64,000 nucleotides of DNA from positions 62,238,282-62,302,281 of the forward strand of contig CM056741.1 of the NCBI GenBank assembly GCA_029851415.1, in the 5' to 3' direction. The position numbers and the translations under genes were made by a program. The notes below the pieces were generated by a model. The model was given only the letters and a program-made list of their open reading frames with translations, had not been told where the DNA came from and ran no database searches. How positions within the stretch are numbered: the first letter of the stretch is position 1; each line of letters starts with the position of its first letter. Source of the stretch: Eretmocerus hayati. Taxonomy: Eukaryota > Arthropoda > Insecta > Hymenoptera > Aphelinidae. This document shows positions 23,676 to 33,809 of this stretch, piece after piece.

Positions 23676-23800
23676 TCAATTGGTGATGTGTTAGCTTCAG
23701 AATCAACACTATTTGAGAGGCTGTAGGTTCGATTCCCCGCGGGAGACATTCAAAAATCATTCCTAGGTCTTTTCCGACCTAGAAATAATTTCTGGGCCGA
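23676..23800 (+). mobile_element. tRNA-like sequence, probable SINE head
   Basis: TTGGTGATGTGTTAGCTTCA resembles a tRNA 5' half with an A-box region. GTAGGTTCGATTCCCCGC carries a perfect B box (GGTTCGATTCC). The expected anticodon stem between them is not clean, so this is not a functional tRNA gene by eye. It is followed by a small hairpin, CTAGGTCTTTTCCGACCTAG (23763-23782). The sequence differs from SINE family S at 22.2 and 60.2 kb, so it would be a second tRNA-derived family or a tRNA pseudogene. Limits are approximate. Confidence 0.45.
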
Positions 23801-26800
23801 AATAATTCTTCGAAAATAGATCCGATTACAACCTAACACGAACCCCGGTTGCTTTGAAATGCGTTTTCCTCTGTAACTTTGATTCATTAATACTCTGAGT
23901 TTTCTATTTGAGCAAATGCGGGTTAAGAGAAGGAGGGAAAATAACGGGAGGGAGTTGAAGAGCCGACCAGACGTGTTTTTCCAAATTTACGGGAAAGGTG
24001 ATTGCCGACTTTACCGTCATTGGAAGAGAGCATCCCATTCCCATTGCTGAAAATTATCGCGTAGGTGAAGTTACAGCTCATCCTTTCACAAACTGATGGT
24101 GAAGACTCTGCCCCCCCCCCCTGGTCAAATGAAATATGGTTGTGCGGAGGAATCTAGATAAGAATTTACGCCTGTAAATAAAATATGCCATACCATCGTC
24201 ATATTTTTATATTTCGCTTCAATATGGTAAAATCTCACCCAGTATATCAGATGGAAAAGAATTTGAAACATTTTCTGCAACTGAGTAGTGAAACAATCAT
24301 TCTGATTCTTCAAAATTTTCTTGCGTCTTTTAAAATGTATTGATCACCCGTAGAAACGATCGGATGACAAAAATGAACGAGGAAACGAGAGGATAATTGG
24401 CATGCATTATATTCTTGATATGGATTATTGGAACGTCAATAATTGTATAATCGATGCTATGAGAGGTTTATACTGTTGGCGCGTGCGAAATCTGCTACCT
24501 CATATCACTGGTATGATACACATACACAAATTCACAAGCATCCCGATTTATCAAGAATTTTCCAATGAAACTTCGCGCGTGTCACTCGCCTCATCCACAC
24601 AATGAACTAACTACCCGTCAATATGATAAATCTGCGGCATGATTTGAAAATACCTGTGCAAAAATATCGACGTTCCAGCGCATTTGACGCCTTGACGCAA
24701 ATGAGTGGCACTTTGCAGAAAATCATCGTTTCGCGATAATTTCTCGACGCGTATACTCACGGCTCTTTACTCGGAAGCATTGTCACAATTTATTTTTCTA
24801 TGTCCGACAAGAACCTGTCATATTTCACAATCGGTCCGAAACACGTCCACCTACGTGCATACTGATGACTCCTGTTTCGTTTAAAAGTCGCAAAGCGTAG
24901 TATGACCTGTCTTTTTGTGCAATGCTTCCGTGTCACTCCATTCCTGCGTCTGTAAATTTCTTTCCTCACCTCGTGACTCGTTTCCCTCATGAATTTCGCG
25001 CTAGCCCCACTAAATTTTTCTATTCTTCTTTTTTTCTCTCTTAGACACATACACTCACACTTACACGGAAATGTTTACAATCAAGTACACATGCAAGGGT
25101 TTATACGAGAGTAGAGAAATGGTCAAAGGTTCGCGGAAACGGGAAACCTTTGGCTGCGACAGAAAGTTTTCCAGTGCTACAAATTTTCAGAAAGATGGTA
25201 GGTGTTGGCTGCTCCCGATGTTGTAGTCCATATGTATGTATGTGTAGAACCGCGAACGCCTGCGGTCGAATATATAACGAATGGCAAGTACTGATCGGAT
25301 ACTCGCCAACGCGATCTATTATATGCGCTGCACGAGTCTTAGGGTGTTTTCCGGTGTGGGTCTCTCTGGTAACTGCTGTCGCCGTTACCGGTTGGCAGAT
25401 ATCAGTTTGTCGTTTTTCTGTATGGAGCATGACGGGCTAGGCTTCGACTTGTGATTCTTCGATGGTTTTTTTGTGCAGAGGAAGTTTGCTGCAATGGAAG
25501 TGGCTTTCGATAACGCTTTGCCGGTGGAGTATTGGACTTTGAGTTATTTCAGCTCTTTGTCAACTTTAATGTTGTTTCTTACGATTGTATCGATTAAGTT
25601 GGTTCCGGCTGCTGAATTCGGGAGAGACATTTTTTCTCCATTTTCTAAAAATTCACCTTGCAAATGTTGATCAATGGGTTAAGAGTATTAAAGCACATCG
25701 TTCCACTGTGACTTTCCACTTTGAGTAGATTTTTCATAAAAATCTCTCTGATCGGTGTCACGGGTATATCCTTCTTGTTTGCTGAAGAAATTCATTACTA
25801 GAGGTCAAATTGACAATAAAACAGTAAGCGATGATAGCTTCGATGATAAGAATCAATGATATAATATACACACTATGTCAGATTGTGACTCTAAATCATT
25901 ACAATCTCTTCCAGAGTTCCTGGCCATAGCCATCCAAAGATTCTATGCAAACTGGACAGCAGAATTCATCACTGTTTTTTGAAGATTGTTATCAAAATTG
26001 AAATGACAAGTTCTCAATCGTGATTCAACCTTAATGGAGAGAGATGATTTTTTTAATAAGGTTATTCAGTTTGACCAAGTATTGCTGTTCCAGATGAATC
26101 TTGTGTAAGAAATAATGAGATTCTTCAAAATCTTCCATAAATTTCGGTGTTGATACAAATTACATTTGAAACTTTGAAGATGATGAACCATATTATATGT
26201 TCTTAATTACACTGTTTCAAAAATTTTGGAGCTTCACTAATATTAATCTAGTAAAATTTTCTGAAAATGTTCATTACATGCTAAAAATGGAGTTCTGGAA
26301 GAATATTGAAGAATGCACATTCTCTTGCCTTATGAAAAGGTATAGAGAGCTGTTGACTTTTTGGAGACAATGTGGTTCTCGGTGCTTTTGCTCCGGTGAG
26401 GGCGGATTAAGCCAAGATTACATCTTTTCCCCGACTCCTTTTCTCTCCCATTCCGAGACAATCTCCTTTGCCGAATGCCGACTGAGCTTGTATGCATCAT
26501 CAGTTTGTCTCCGTCGCATTCTTCTTCGCCATTGTATCGCGTAATCCTACAGGATTCCACCTCACATTTTATAAGTTGAAATTCCGCTTTTCGGCTTTTA
26601 CCAGCCTTTTTCTGCTTTTCCATTCAACTGGAGTGCAATTCTCTGAGAAAGAGGCTTAATTATGCTATGTCTGCTTGCTACCTCTTTTGTTTTCTTTCTG
26701 TAAGGACATAAGGGGTATTTGTGCCCTTACCGTTAATACATGTCTTTGTTAATTGTAAAGGACCAGGCTCGAGCTTTGTCTTGAGATTTGTCTGTCTTCA

Positions 26801-27189
26801 AGCACATGGTAATCCCTCAACCAAGAACTTTTAATTTCAATCCAGGCTCATTCCTGGATTTATGGGGCACATCATATCATGATTCATTCTCAACTTGGCG
26901 ATGAAGATTTTCTTCATTCAAAGCATTGATTTTTCAGCTGTTTGGTGATGTTTGGTGGCACTGTTTAATCTGTGTACTGTGCACGTTTTTTTACATGGCC
27001 TTGAACTCTCAGCCCAGCTGGTCGTTGATACTGTAGTAGAAACCGCCCCAGTACAGCTTTTCAGAGATGGCTACTGTACACTTTTTGTTTATCCGGGCCC
27101 TCCCGATGACTACTCATAGATTTTGCTCGTCTGCCATCAGGTCCCTCATTCAGGGACTCTGAGAAGGACTTGATCCTTTATGCAAGGCA
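23801..27189. other. Unannotated non-coding stretch
   Basis: No gene is recognised. A homopolymer C run lies at about 24111-24121. Near 25461-25478 GGTTTTTTTGTGCAG is a fair 3' splice-site-like sequence, but no convincing exon follows it; the 65-codon frame at 25473-25670 matches nothing I know. Frames on both strands over 25101-25440 overlap one another and look random. Confidence 0.4.
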
Positions 27190-27287
27190 TTAACCCTTAA
27201 TTACTCTAGTATTACGTAACGCCATGCTAATCAAATTGGAGTTGTGTCAAAATACTACCACCAAGGTAACTAAGGGTTAGTGGTTAA
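27190..27287. mobile_element. Possible tiny TTAA-flanked MITE
   Basis: TTAACCCTTAATTACTC at 27190 is matched in inverted orientation by GTAACTAAGGGTTAG at about 27266-27280, with a second TTAA at 27284-27287. An inverted match of about 14 bp over a unit of under 100 bp, with TTAA at or near both ends, resembles very short piggyBac-type MITEs. The right TTAA does not abut the matched arm, so this is weak. Confidence 0.35.
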
Positions 27288-27499
27288 AATTGCTCGCAGT
27301 GACTCAGTCAATTACTCGCAGAAAGGAAGGCCTCATGACTATAGAGATATGCGCACAGTGTGTGAGCGAACTGTGTGTATCTGTGAGCTCTTCGCATTTA
27401 CCCGGTGTTCTCGCAAGGCAAGGGAAAACTTCTTGGTGTGAAGGTAATTCGACTCAAAGACCCCGGTGCACCTTTTGTGTCATCGATGGGACATAGATC

Positions 27500-27722
27500 T
27501 CAGGCTTACGTGTCAGCGATCGATAAATACCAAATCTGTAAGCACTTTGCGATTCCCGCTCGCACTGTTGAGTTGTAGGTAACGACCAACCGATCTCATA
27601 AATCAACAAAGCCGACACGGTAGACCTAAATGAGTGGTCACCCATCCAAGTGCTAACCGCGCCAAACGATGTTCAACTTCACTGATCGGAAGTGTCGACA
27701 CTCAGCGACTCCACCAATGCGG
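27500..27722 (-). mobile_element. 5S rRNA-like sequence, pseudogene or SINE3-type head
   Basis: Read on the minus strand, 27722 to about 27607 follows animal 5S rRNA in order. TTCCGATCAGTGAAGTTGAA matches the CGATCACCGAAATTAAGCA region. GGCGCGGTTAGCACTTGGAT then GGGTGACC matches the internal promoter box C and following stem. CTACCGTGTCGGC matches the 3' end. The 5' part (GCTGAGTGTCGACACTTCC) aligns more loosely. Many substitutions rule out a working 5S gene. Sequence beyond it, to about 27500, has no 5S counterpart and could be the body of a 5S-derived SINE (SINE3 class). One copy cannot separate a SINE from a lone pseudogene; the body limit is approximate. Confidence 0.72.
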
Positions 27723-29350
27723 CTGCGGTGACAAAGATGGACAAATACATGAATCAAAATGTAGGGAAGAGTTTTAGTCAAGAATATCAGTTTAGAATTG
27801 TCAAATCAGCATCAAGAAAATTTTTTTTTGTGAAAGTGCATGATCATTCGGAACGGCGTGCTAACGCTGTTGGACTTCCAAGTTCACATCGATGTGCGTA
27901 TCAAGTCCAAAAATTGGCTAAAATAATATTGTTCGACCTTATATACACTGTTTCTTTTTTCTTCTGCGAAAATCTGGATCTATGTATTGAGTAGTATATC
28001 GAATTAAGTGTTGAGACTCAATAGAATTATTAATCACCGAATGATACGCAAAATAGTTCTGGCGAACGAAACATTTCAGTTGCACATGAAAAAGAAATTG
28101 ACCCCGACAACGTTTTTCGAACAAACTCACACTAGCAGTGCTAAATCTTTGTGATGTATGGGCCACATGATCCAAAGAATAAGCGTGCTCATCAGCACGC
28201 AACGTAAACATTCGCATGAGCCCCGAGCTTAAAATATCGTCACGTTTCGCTTGAAATCGTCTGTTTTCAAGAATTATCATCGATGAAGTATCCGGGAGGT
28301 GGTCTCTAGTGGTCCAAAGCCTCTCCACATTGGGCGCCACCACCACGCTCTCTCGATTTCCCCGGAGTGCCATTATTCCGTCCACCCGAGCGTCGTCGTC
28401 GTCGTCGTCGTGGCGCGCTAGTTGCAGCAGCAGCATCCAATCGATAAATGCGATCACCTCTTCACAAGAGTATACACATATATTTTCCAATCGGCTATAA
28501 CCTATATACATCTATACGTACATATCTCTACTAGTGTCGTACTATCATCGCTCGTTGTACCAATTTTCGAATCTCCGCGCCAAAGGCAATTAGGCGATTT
28601 CTATATATAGCGTCACCAACCAACGTATGTAGTTCGAGAGAGAGAGAGAATCAGTAACAGTAGTTCCCACACGGTATAGTCTGGTATTATCTCGCGCGGT
28701 GATGTAGGAATCGAACATAGGGAATTTGAGGGTACTACTACTCGCTGACGGGAAGTTATTTGGGCTTGCGAATCGCCGGAATTGCGGATCGGATGACCTT
28801 TGGCAGTTTGCCAAAGAGAGGGAGGGAGAGAGAGAAATTCTGCTCGAGCGATTGTCGACTCTGGGAGCAATTTCAAGTGCGCGCTATCCGGATGTCCTGA
28901 GAGCCGACTAAAGACACTCGCAATCTCGTTGAGGTTATCATAATTTTGTATTGTTTGGATAATCTGATGATTTGAGTGTTGTGTTTCTAGTCTGATGTGA
29001 TTGTTGAGTGGGCGTTGCAGTACCTCATAATTTTGGATGAATGAAAATTACTTTAACGGTTATTGCATTACCGAATAGTTTTCGTGTCTGCAACGAGATA
29101 ATCACCTGCCCAAGTGAATGACTCTTGTTGAGCTCGGAGCTCGAACGAGGTCGACGCTCTTGTGTTTTACTGCTCGCACAGCCCCGAATTTTAAACACCT
29201 ACTTCATGTGCTTAGACTCAGCGTAGCGTAAGTAGATCAGGTCAGGCTATGGTAAGACATTGATTATTATCCTAGTGTCAATGACATATTACCGTGATTT
29301 TCTTGAAGGCATAAAGAATTCGTATTTGATTTCTTGAGATTTAAAGGATA
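27723..29350. other. Unannotated stretch with a TCG microsatellite
   Basis: No gene is identified. A 190-codon minus-strand frame (27939-28511) is among the longest in the window. It crosses a (GTC)n run that gives poly-Asp and shows no domain, so I do not call it coding. A GCGCGCTA/CCGG-containing stretch surrounds the microsatellite. A short GAGAGAGAGAG run is at about 28635-28648. Confidence 0.35.
28391..28411. repeat. (TCG)n microsatellite
   Basis: About seven units of GTC/TCG in a row, followed by TGGCGCGCTAG. Similar TCG/GTC runs recur at about 50505-50524 and 61963-61978, so CG-containing trinucleotides are a feature of this genome. Confidence 0.9.
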
Positions 29351-29352
29351 TA

Positions 29353-30271
29353 CACTACCGGTCAAAAGTTTCTGTACGCACCTGAAAAACCAAAGTTTGA
29401 TTTTGCTCACTCGACTGCTTCGATCTCCTTCGTCCAAAACGACTCTACTTCAGCTCATTTTTTAGCTTTTCGAAAGCACATTAAGATTCTTTTGGAAAAA
29501 TCTCGTGCAGCGTGATAGATTCTCGCGAATTCAATCTCAAGCCTCGTGAAATTTTATGAAACCGGGTCAATACGCAAACCTCTGTAAGTCTGACGGAAAT
29601 CAATGGATTGAGACGATTTAAAAAGCATCTAGTAGTAAGAGTCAAGAGCTTCAAAATCCGTTCTTGGAAGTTGTTCTAGGTTATTTCTGGTCCAAGCTGT
29701 GACTGTTTTCGTAAAGGGGGATTTTCCTCGAAAAATGAGTCATTGAGGAATCGTGAATGGACTCATATCTAAATTGGTATAAACACTGTTCTTGGTTTCT
29801 TACATCAATAATACGAAAAAAAACTTGGGAGAAATCAAAGAAATATCACCGTCAGTCCAATTTCCTTACATTTCTTAAACTTTGGGACTCTTTTTCGAGG
29901 AAAATCTTCCTTTACAAAAACAGTCATAGCTCGGACCAGGAATAACCTAGAACCATTTCCAAGAACGGATATTGGAGTTCTTGACTTCTACGTATAGATG
30001 CTTTTTGAATCATCTCAATCCATTGATTTCCGTCAGACTTGCGGAGGTTTGCGTAATGACCCGATTTTTAAGAAATCATACAAAGTTTCAGTTTGATTTT
30101 GCGAGAATCTATCATGCTGCGCGAAGAAAATTTTAAGGGGTTCTAAAAGTGCTTGAAGAACGCTACAAAATGAGCTAAGATAAAGTCCTTCTGAACGAAG
30201 GAGATCGGAGCAGTCGAGTGATCAAAATTGATTTTTTTTTTCAGTTGTACACAAACTTTTGACCGGTAGTG
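29353..30271. mobile_element. Long foldback with Tc1/mariner-like ends (2)
   Basis: The left end CACTACCGGTCAAAAGTTTC and the right end AAACTTTTGACCGGTAGTG are complements, flanked by TA at 29351-29352 and 30272-30273, the Tc1/mariner target duplication. Arms of about 380-400 bp (29353-29750 and about 29890-30271) pair through blocks such as CTCACTCGACTGCTTCGATC, GATAGATTCTCGC, CAATGGATTGAGACGATT and GAGCTTCAAAATCCGTTCTT. The loop is about 140 bp. No transposase is encoded. The ends match the element at 9078-10004 but the arms differ, so these are two distinct foldback derivatives that could share a transposase. Confidence 0.9.
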
Positions 30272-30273
30272 TA

Positions 30274-31991
30274 GTTCATCGATTCAATGGTGCATATAAA
30301 TGGAAAATGGAATGGGTTAGCCTAATTCCATAGGAACGAGTTTGCATCTTTTCAAGTTGCCGGGTGTGGTTTCTTTCGATCTGGGTCAAGCACATCGATG
30401 CATTGCGAATCTAGACGCGTAGCCAGTGAAATATTTTATTGATGCTCGGCAATATGTGGACTGGGAACTATGGATAGCATTTCTATCATTCCCTGAGGAG
30501 CATTTCAAGATACCCTCTCCGTTTGTCATTCAGAACGTTGCCTCTGATATCTACAGTTCTGTCATTTTGCGAATATTTGTGGTTGAATGAAGACGAATTT
30601 TTCGAGAATGAATTATCTGAGGGAGAATTTATTTCTGGAAAGTGCGTGCTATTTTTCTGTTGTTTTACTGTTGCTGATTTGACACAAATATGCGAGAAAG
30701 CGTTTAGGCATGAACTTCAATGGTGGAAGTGGGAGGTGAGGTTTTGGCGGCCTGTTTTCTCTTGGGATCGTTTTTCTCGAGAGAAAAACTGTAGGGGACC
30801 AAAATCCTTTTGAACAGGGGTAATTGAAGACACGGTTTAAAGACATCCCACTCTCTGCATTCAATCAAAAATGTAACAGCGATCCCCAGATTGAAACCAC
30901 CTTGATCTCCTTCCAATAATCAGGACAATATTATTTTTAATTATAGTTGTATCTCCCTATACTTGCAATAAAATAAAACGATATGTTCCCATGCTTTTTT
31001 CACCCAAAAATAATCGATACTCCCATATTTCTCCAAGGCCATTAAGAATTTCCGCTTCTCTCAGCCCCGCGAGTGTCCTCTAGAGGGTAAAACTGCGACC
31101 GTTATCTCAAGGAGAAGCATTCTCTTTTCTTGAAAGGGAATCTTGGATAGGGTGTGTTACAGAAGCGGTGGTAGTGGCACTTGAAGAAGTTTTGCGAGAT
31201 TGTGAAAAGTAGACGATTCCAAAGCGTTTCACGTGCTCTTTCATATTTCTCGTTTAATTCTACTGAGGGAGAGAAAAAATAAGAAGAACGTAACAACAAT
31301 CTTCCTACTCAAACTTCTTCGCATCACTAATGACTTCATGGCTTAATGAAGTCTGATGTGGAACATTTACCTTAATTGAAGTTTCAAAAGTGCCGAGTTC
31401 TTCATTGAATCGAATTATAAAAGGAAGCAAGAGATTGAGTTCATGCGATGCATTAGTTGATTGTATTTGCGAGATAGCACGACAACGTCTTCATTTATTA
31501 TGCAATATAGTTTTCCTCGAACTCGGAGCAGCAGCGCGGTTGCTCGCGGCAGTTCACACTATGAGTGATTGCTCTTACTTTGCCACCACTCTAATTTAGG
31601 TTATTCATTCATCACTCACTTCACTATCCAAACTATTGTTACGCGAGGGGTTTGAACTTTGCTGTTGATGAAATCACACAATGAAAACCACAGATTTAAT
31701 ATCAGCTCCGACGACTGCGGTGTATATTTCTCATCGTTATTGATTTTTCTATTTGCACAGTTTTCAGTAAGATGTTGATATTCTTAGATACATACTAAGG
31801 AAGTCTGTATCTATCGAAAACACTGTAAAAATGATCTATCCATCCTTGTTGTTCAGAACGAGGACTGATATTGTTTCTTCGTTTATGGAGTACGTAAGGC
31901 TTTCTTTGGAAACATTCCATTGAAAGACTATTTGACAAAAGTAAGAGGAGGGATAGAATTTTGAACTCTACTTATGATGACTGAAACTATA
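30274..31991. other. Unannotated non-coding stretch
   Basis: No gene, RNA or repeat was recognised. Frames at 30523-30916 overlap on both strands without any domain. Confidence 0.4.
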
Positions 31992-32350
31992 TTAAAGCGA
32001 TGCGGTCCCCCTGCAAGCTGAAAATCATTCCCATTTTCCTCCGATTCACTTGCGATTTGGGCTAAACGACGAGTGCGCAAATATTTGTTATCATCTAACT
32101 TAGATTCGTTCAGGAGAAAAATGGGAATGAAAATGTGCATATTTTATAAGTAAGGAGGTGTCCGCGATCAAGTTCTTCACATTTTTGTCTGATTCTCTTG
32201 CGATTTGGGCGGAACAACGAAGTGTCAAACGAAAAATGGGTAACAACAATGATTCGACAACTTGTGCGGAACTCTGATTCATCGTAGTTTTTATGCGAGA
32301 TGTGTTTTCAATTTCCATGGTCGCAATGCACGGTGACCGCATCGGCTTAA
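31992..32350. mobile_element. TTAA MITE, family B, copy 1
   Basis: The left end TTAAAGCGATGCGGTCCCCC and the right end GGTGACCGCATCGGCTTAA are inverted copies with three mismatches over about 20 bp, flanked by TTAA at 31992-31995 and 32347-32350. The 359-bp interior holds two degenerate copies of GCGATTTGGGC followed by ACGACGAGTG or ACGAAGTGTC. A relative with the same ends lies at 36095-36481. There is no coding capacity. The TTAA target site points to piggyBac-type mobilisation, which is inferred. Confidence 0.82.
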
Positions 32351-32929
32351 TAATAATTTATGGTGAGTCTCAAACCTCTCAAACCGTGGCCAAACTTTAC
32401 TGTGAAAATTCAGACGATGGAAAGAATTCATAGGATGAGAATAAGGGATGGTCTAGAGTACCCACGATTTTGATCCATCACGATAAAGAGATATTCATCT
32501 TATTCCAGATGTTTCTTGATTTCTGCAAATACTTGTACATCTGCAGAATACTTCTAATCCAAAGAATGACAAATTCTCTTGATTCCTTTCAGAACTAGTG
32601 CTAAGCTTCTCGCGCTACCGCTCGTTCGGCTTGGAAATGTTCTTGATGAGCCACAGGCCCCTGAACTGCTTTTTTAGTTCAAAGAATATATTCGTAGGAT
32701 GTTAGGTAATTATCAGTTGATGGTATTGAAAAGATGTTTCTTACGGAGTTTGGAAAGATGACATTTCCTCAAACTGGTGCCGCTAATAGTTATGACCTTC
32801 TTCCAGCCCGTCCAGTCACGCACTCGTCAATCTGTCCACCCCCCCCCCCCTAGCCATGAGCTTCACCCACCTATCGAATCTCCCGCGCCCCCGACCATAC
32901 CTCACACGGCCACGTATTATATTTTAGCC
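32351..32929. other. Unannotated stretch with a C run
   Basis: No gene is recognised. It ends in a CCACCCCCCCCCC homopolymer near 32839-32850 and C-rich sequence leading into the minisatellite. Confidence 0.45.
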
Positions 32930-32944
32930 AGCCCAGACTATCTC

Positions 32945-33151
32945 TGCCCATTCCAGATCGTTCCAGATGATTCCAAACGGTTCCAGATCGTACCAGAATG
33001 TCCCAGATCATACCAGACCACCTCAGACCGTTTCAGACCATCCGTGTCCATTTCAAACCGATCCACACCGTTCCAGAACTTTCCAGATCATGCCAGACCA
33101 TATCAGACCATACAAAACCATTCCATACTATTCCAGGACGGGCCGGACCAT
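32945..33151. repeat. Strict 10-bp minisatellite
   Basis: About twenty diverged copies of a 10-bp unit near TTCCAGACCA follow one another in register: ATCGTTCCAG, ATGATTCCAA, ACGGTTCCAG and so on to GACGGGCCGG. Units vary at up to four positions but the length stays 10 with hardly any indel. Since 10 is not a multiple of 3, all three plus-strand frames stay open and give repetitive peptides, which explains the overlapping frames here; they are not genes. Confidence 0.92.
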
Positions 33152-33186
33152 CTATCAACCCGGCCACGTACCCATCCACACTAAAA

Positions 33187-33259
33187 ATTGGTTGAATTTT
33201 CAACCAAAGTTTCAACCATCTGGTTGAATATTCAACTGATTGGTTGAATTTTCAACCTA
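33187..33259. repeat. Tandem GGTTGAA-TTCAACC palindromes
   Basis: TTGGTTGAATTTTCAACCAA, then TTGAATATTCAAC, then TTGGTTGAATTTTCAACC occur within 73 bp. Each is a palindrome of 12-20 bp. A fourth related copy, GGTTGAAAATTCAAC, is at 33739-33755. Confidence 0.9.
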
Positions 33260-33274
33260 GCAATTATACTCCGT

Positions 33275-33660
33275 GATGAATGGATTGATGATGGGTGGAT
33301 GGGCGGATGACTGGATAGATGGATAGATAGATGGATGGCTGAATAGATGGATGGATGGACCCATCATCCATTCATCCATCCATCCATCCATCCATCCAAA
33401 CATCAATCCACCCTTCAACTATCCATTGACCATCCATCCATCATGCATCCATTCATTATCTGTCCATCATCCACCCCAGCCATCCACCCATCATCCATCC
33501 CTCCATCTATCCATGCACCCACCATCCATTACTCGCTCCATACATCGACCCCATCCATCCATCCATCCACCCACCATCCATTACTCGATCCATGCATCGA
33601 CCCCGTCTATCAACCATCCATCGACCATCGATCCATCATCCATCAGCCCGCCAACATGAC
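33275..33660. repeat. Mirrored (GGAT)n / (ATCC)n tract
   Basis: Up to about 33360 the plus strand carries GGAT-type units (GATGGATGGATGGA). From 33361 it abruptly switches to the complement, CATC/ATCC (CATCCATCCATCCATCC), continuing with interruptions to 33660. The switch makes a long imperfect hairpin from simple repeat. Open frames here encode His-Pro-Ser repeats and are not genes. Confidence 0.9.
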
Positions 33661-33809
33661 CATCCATCATATTCTACCTCTCACACGTAGGCAACCTGAC
33701 ATGCAGGGACCGCACGGACAGATTGTGGTGATCCACCCTGGTTGAAAATTCAACTAGGCGCTCGCAACCAAACTGTTAAAAGTTTTTTGGAAAAATTTTT
33801 CCCAGTGCA

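Larger units (their letters stand above)
33177..33809. mobile_element. Possible CACT-ended element enclosing tandem repeats
   Basis: The left part reads CACACTAAAAATTGGTTGAA and the right end, reversed, reads CACTGGGAAAAATTTTTCC. Both inner flanks carry GGTTGAATTTTCAACC-type palindromes (33187-33259, three in a row, and 33739-33755). CACTGG(G)AAAAATTTT ends with GGTTGAA palindromes are a form I associate with arthropod DNA repeats, but the two ends here match only loosely and no target duplication is seen. The interior is the mirrored tetranucleotide tract. The element call is tentative. Confidence 0.4.

Noticed and set aside
27607..27722. Functional 5S rRNA gene
   Set aside because: Too many substitutions relative to animal 5S, especially in the 5' half, and no array.
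28391..28411. CRISPR or other prokaryotic repeat array
   Set aside because: All short tandem repeats here are simple microsatellites; nothing in the window is prokaryotic.
27939..28511. 190-codon minus-strand frame
   Set aside because: It crosses a GTC microsatellite (poly-Asp), has no domain, and overlaps plus-strand frames; not enough to call a gene.
32777..33227. Three overlapping repetitive plus-strand frames
   Set aside because: They are the 10-bp minisatellite read in all frames, not proteins.
33347..33745. His/Pro/Ser-rich frames
   Set aside because: Translation of the ATCC tetranucleotide tract.
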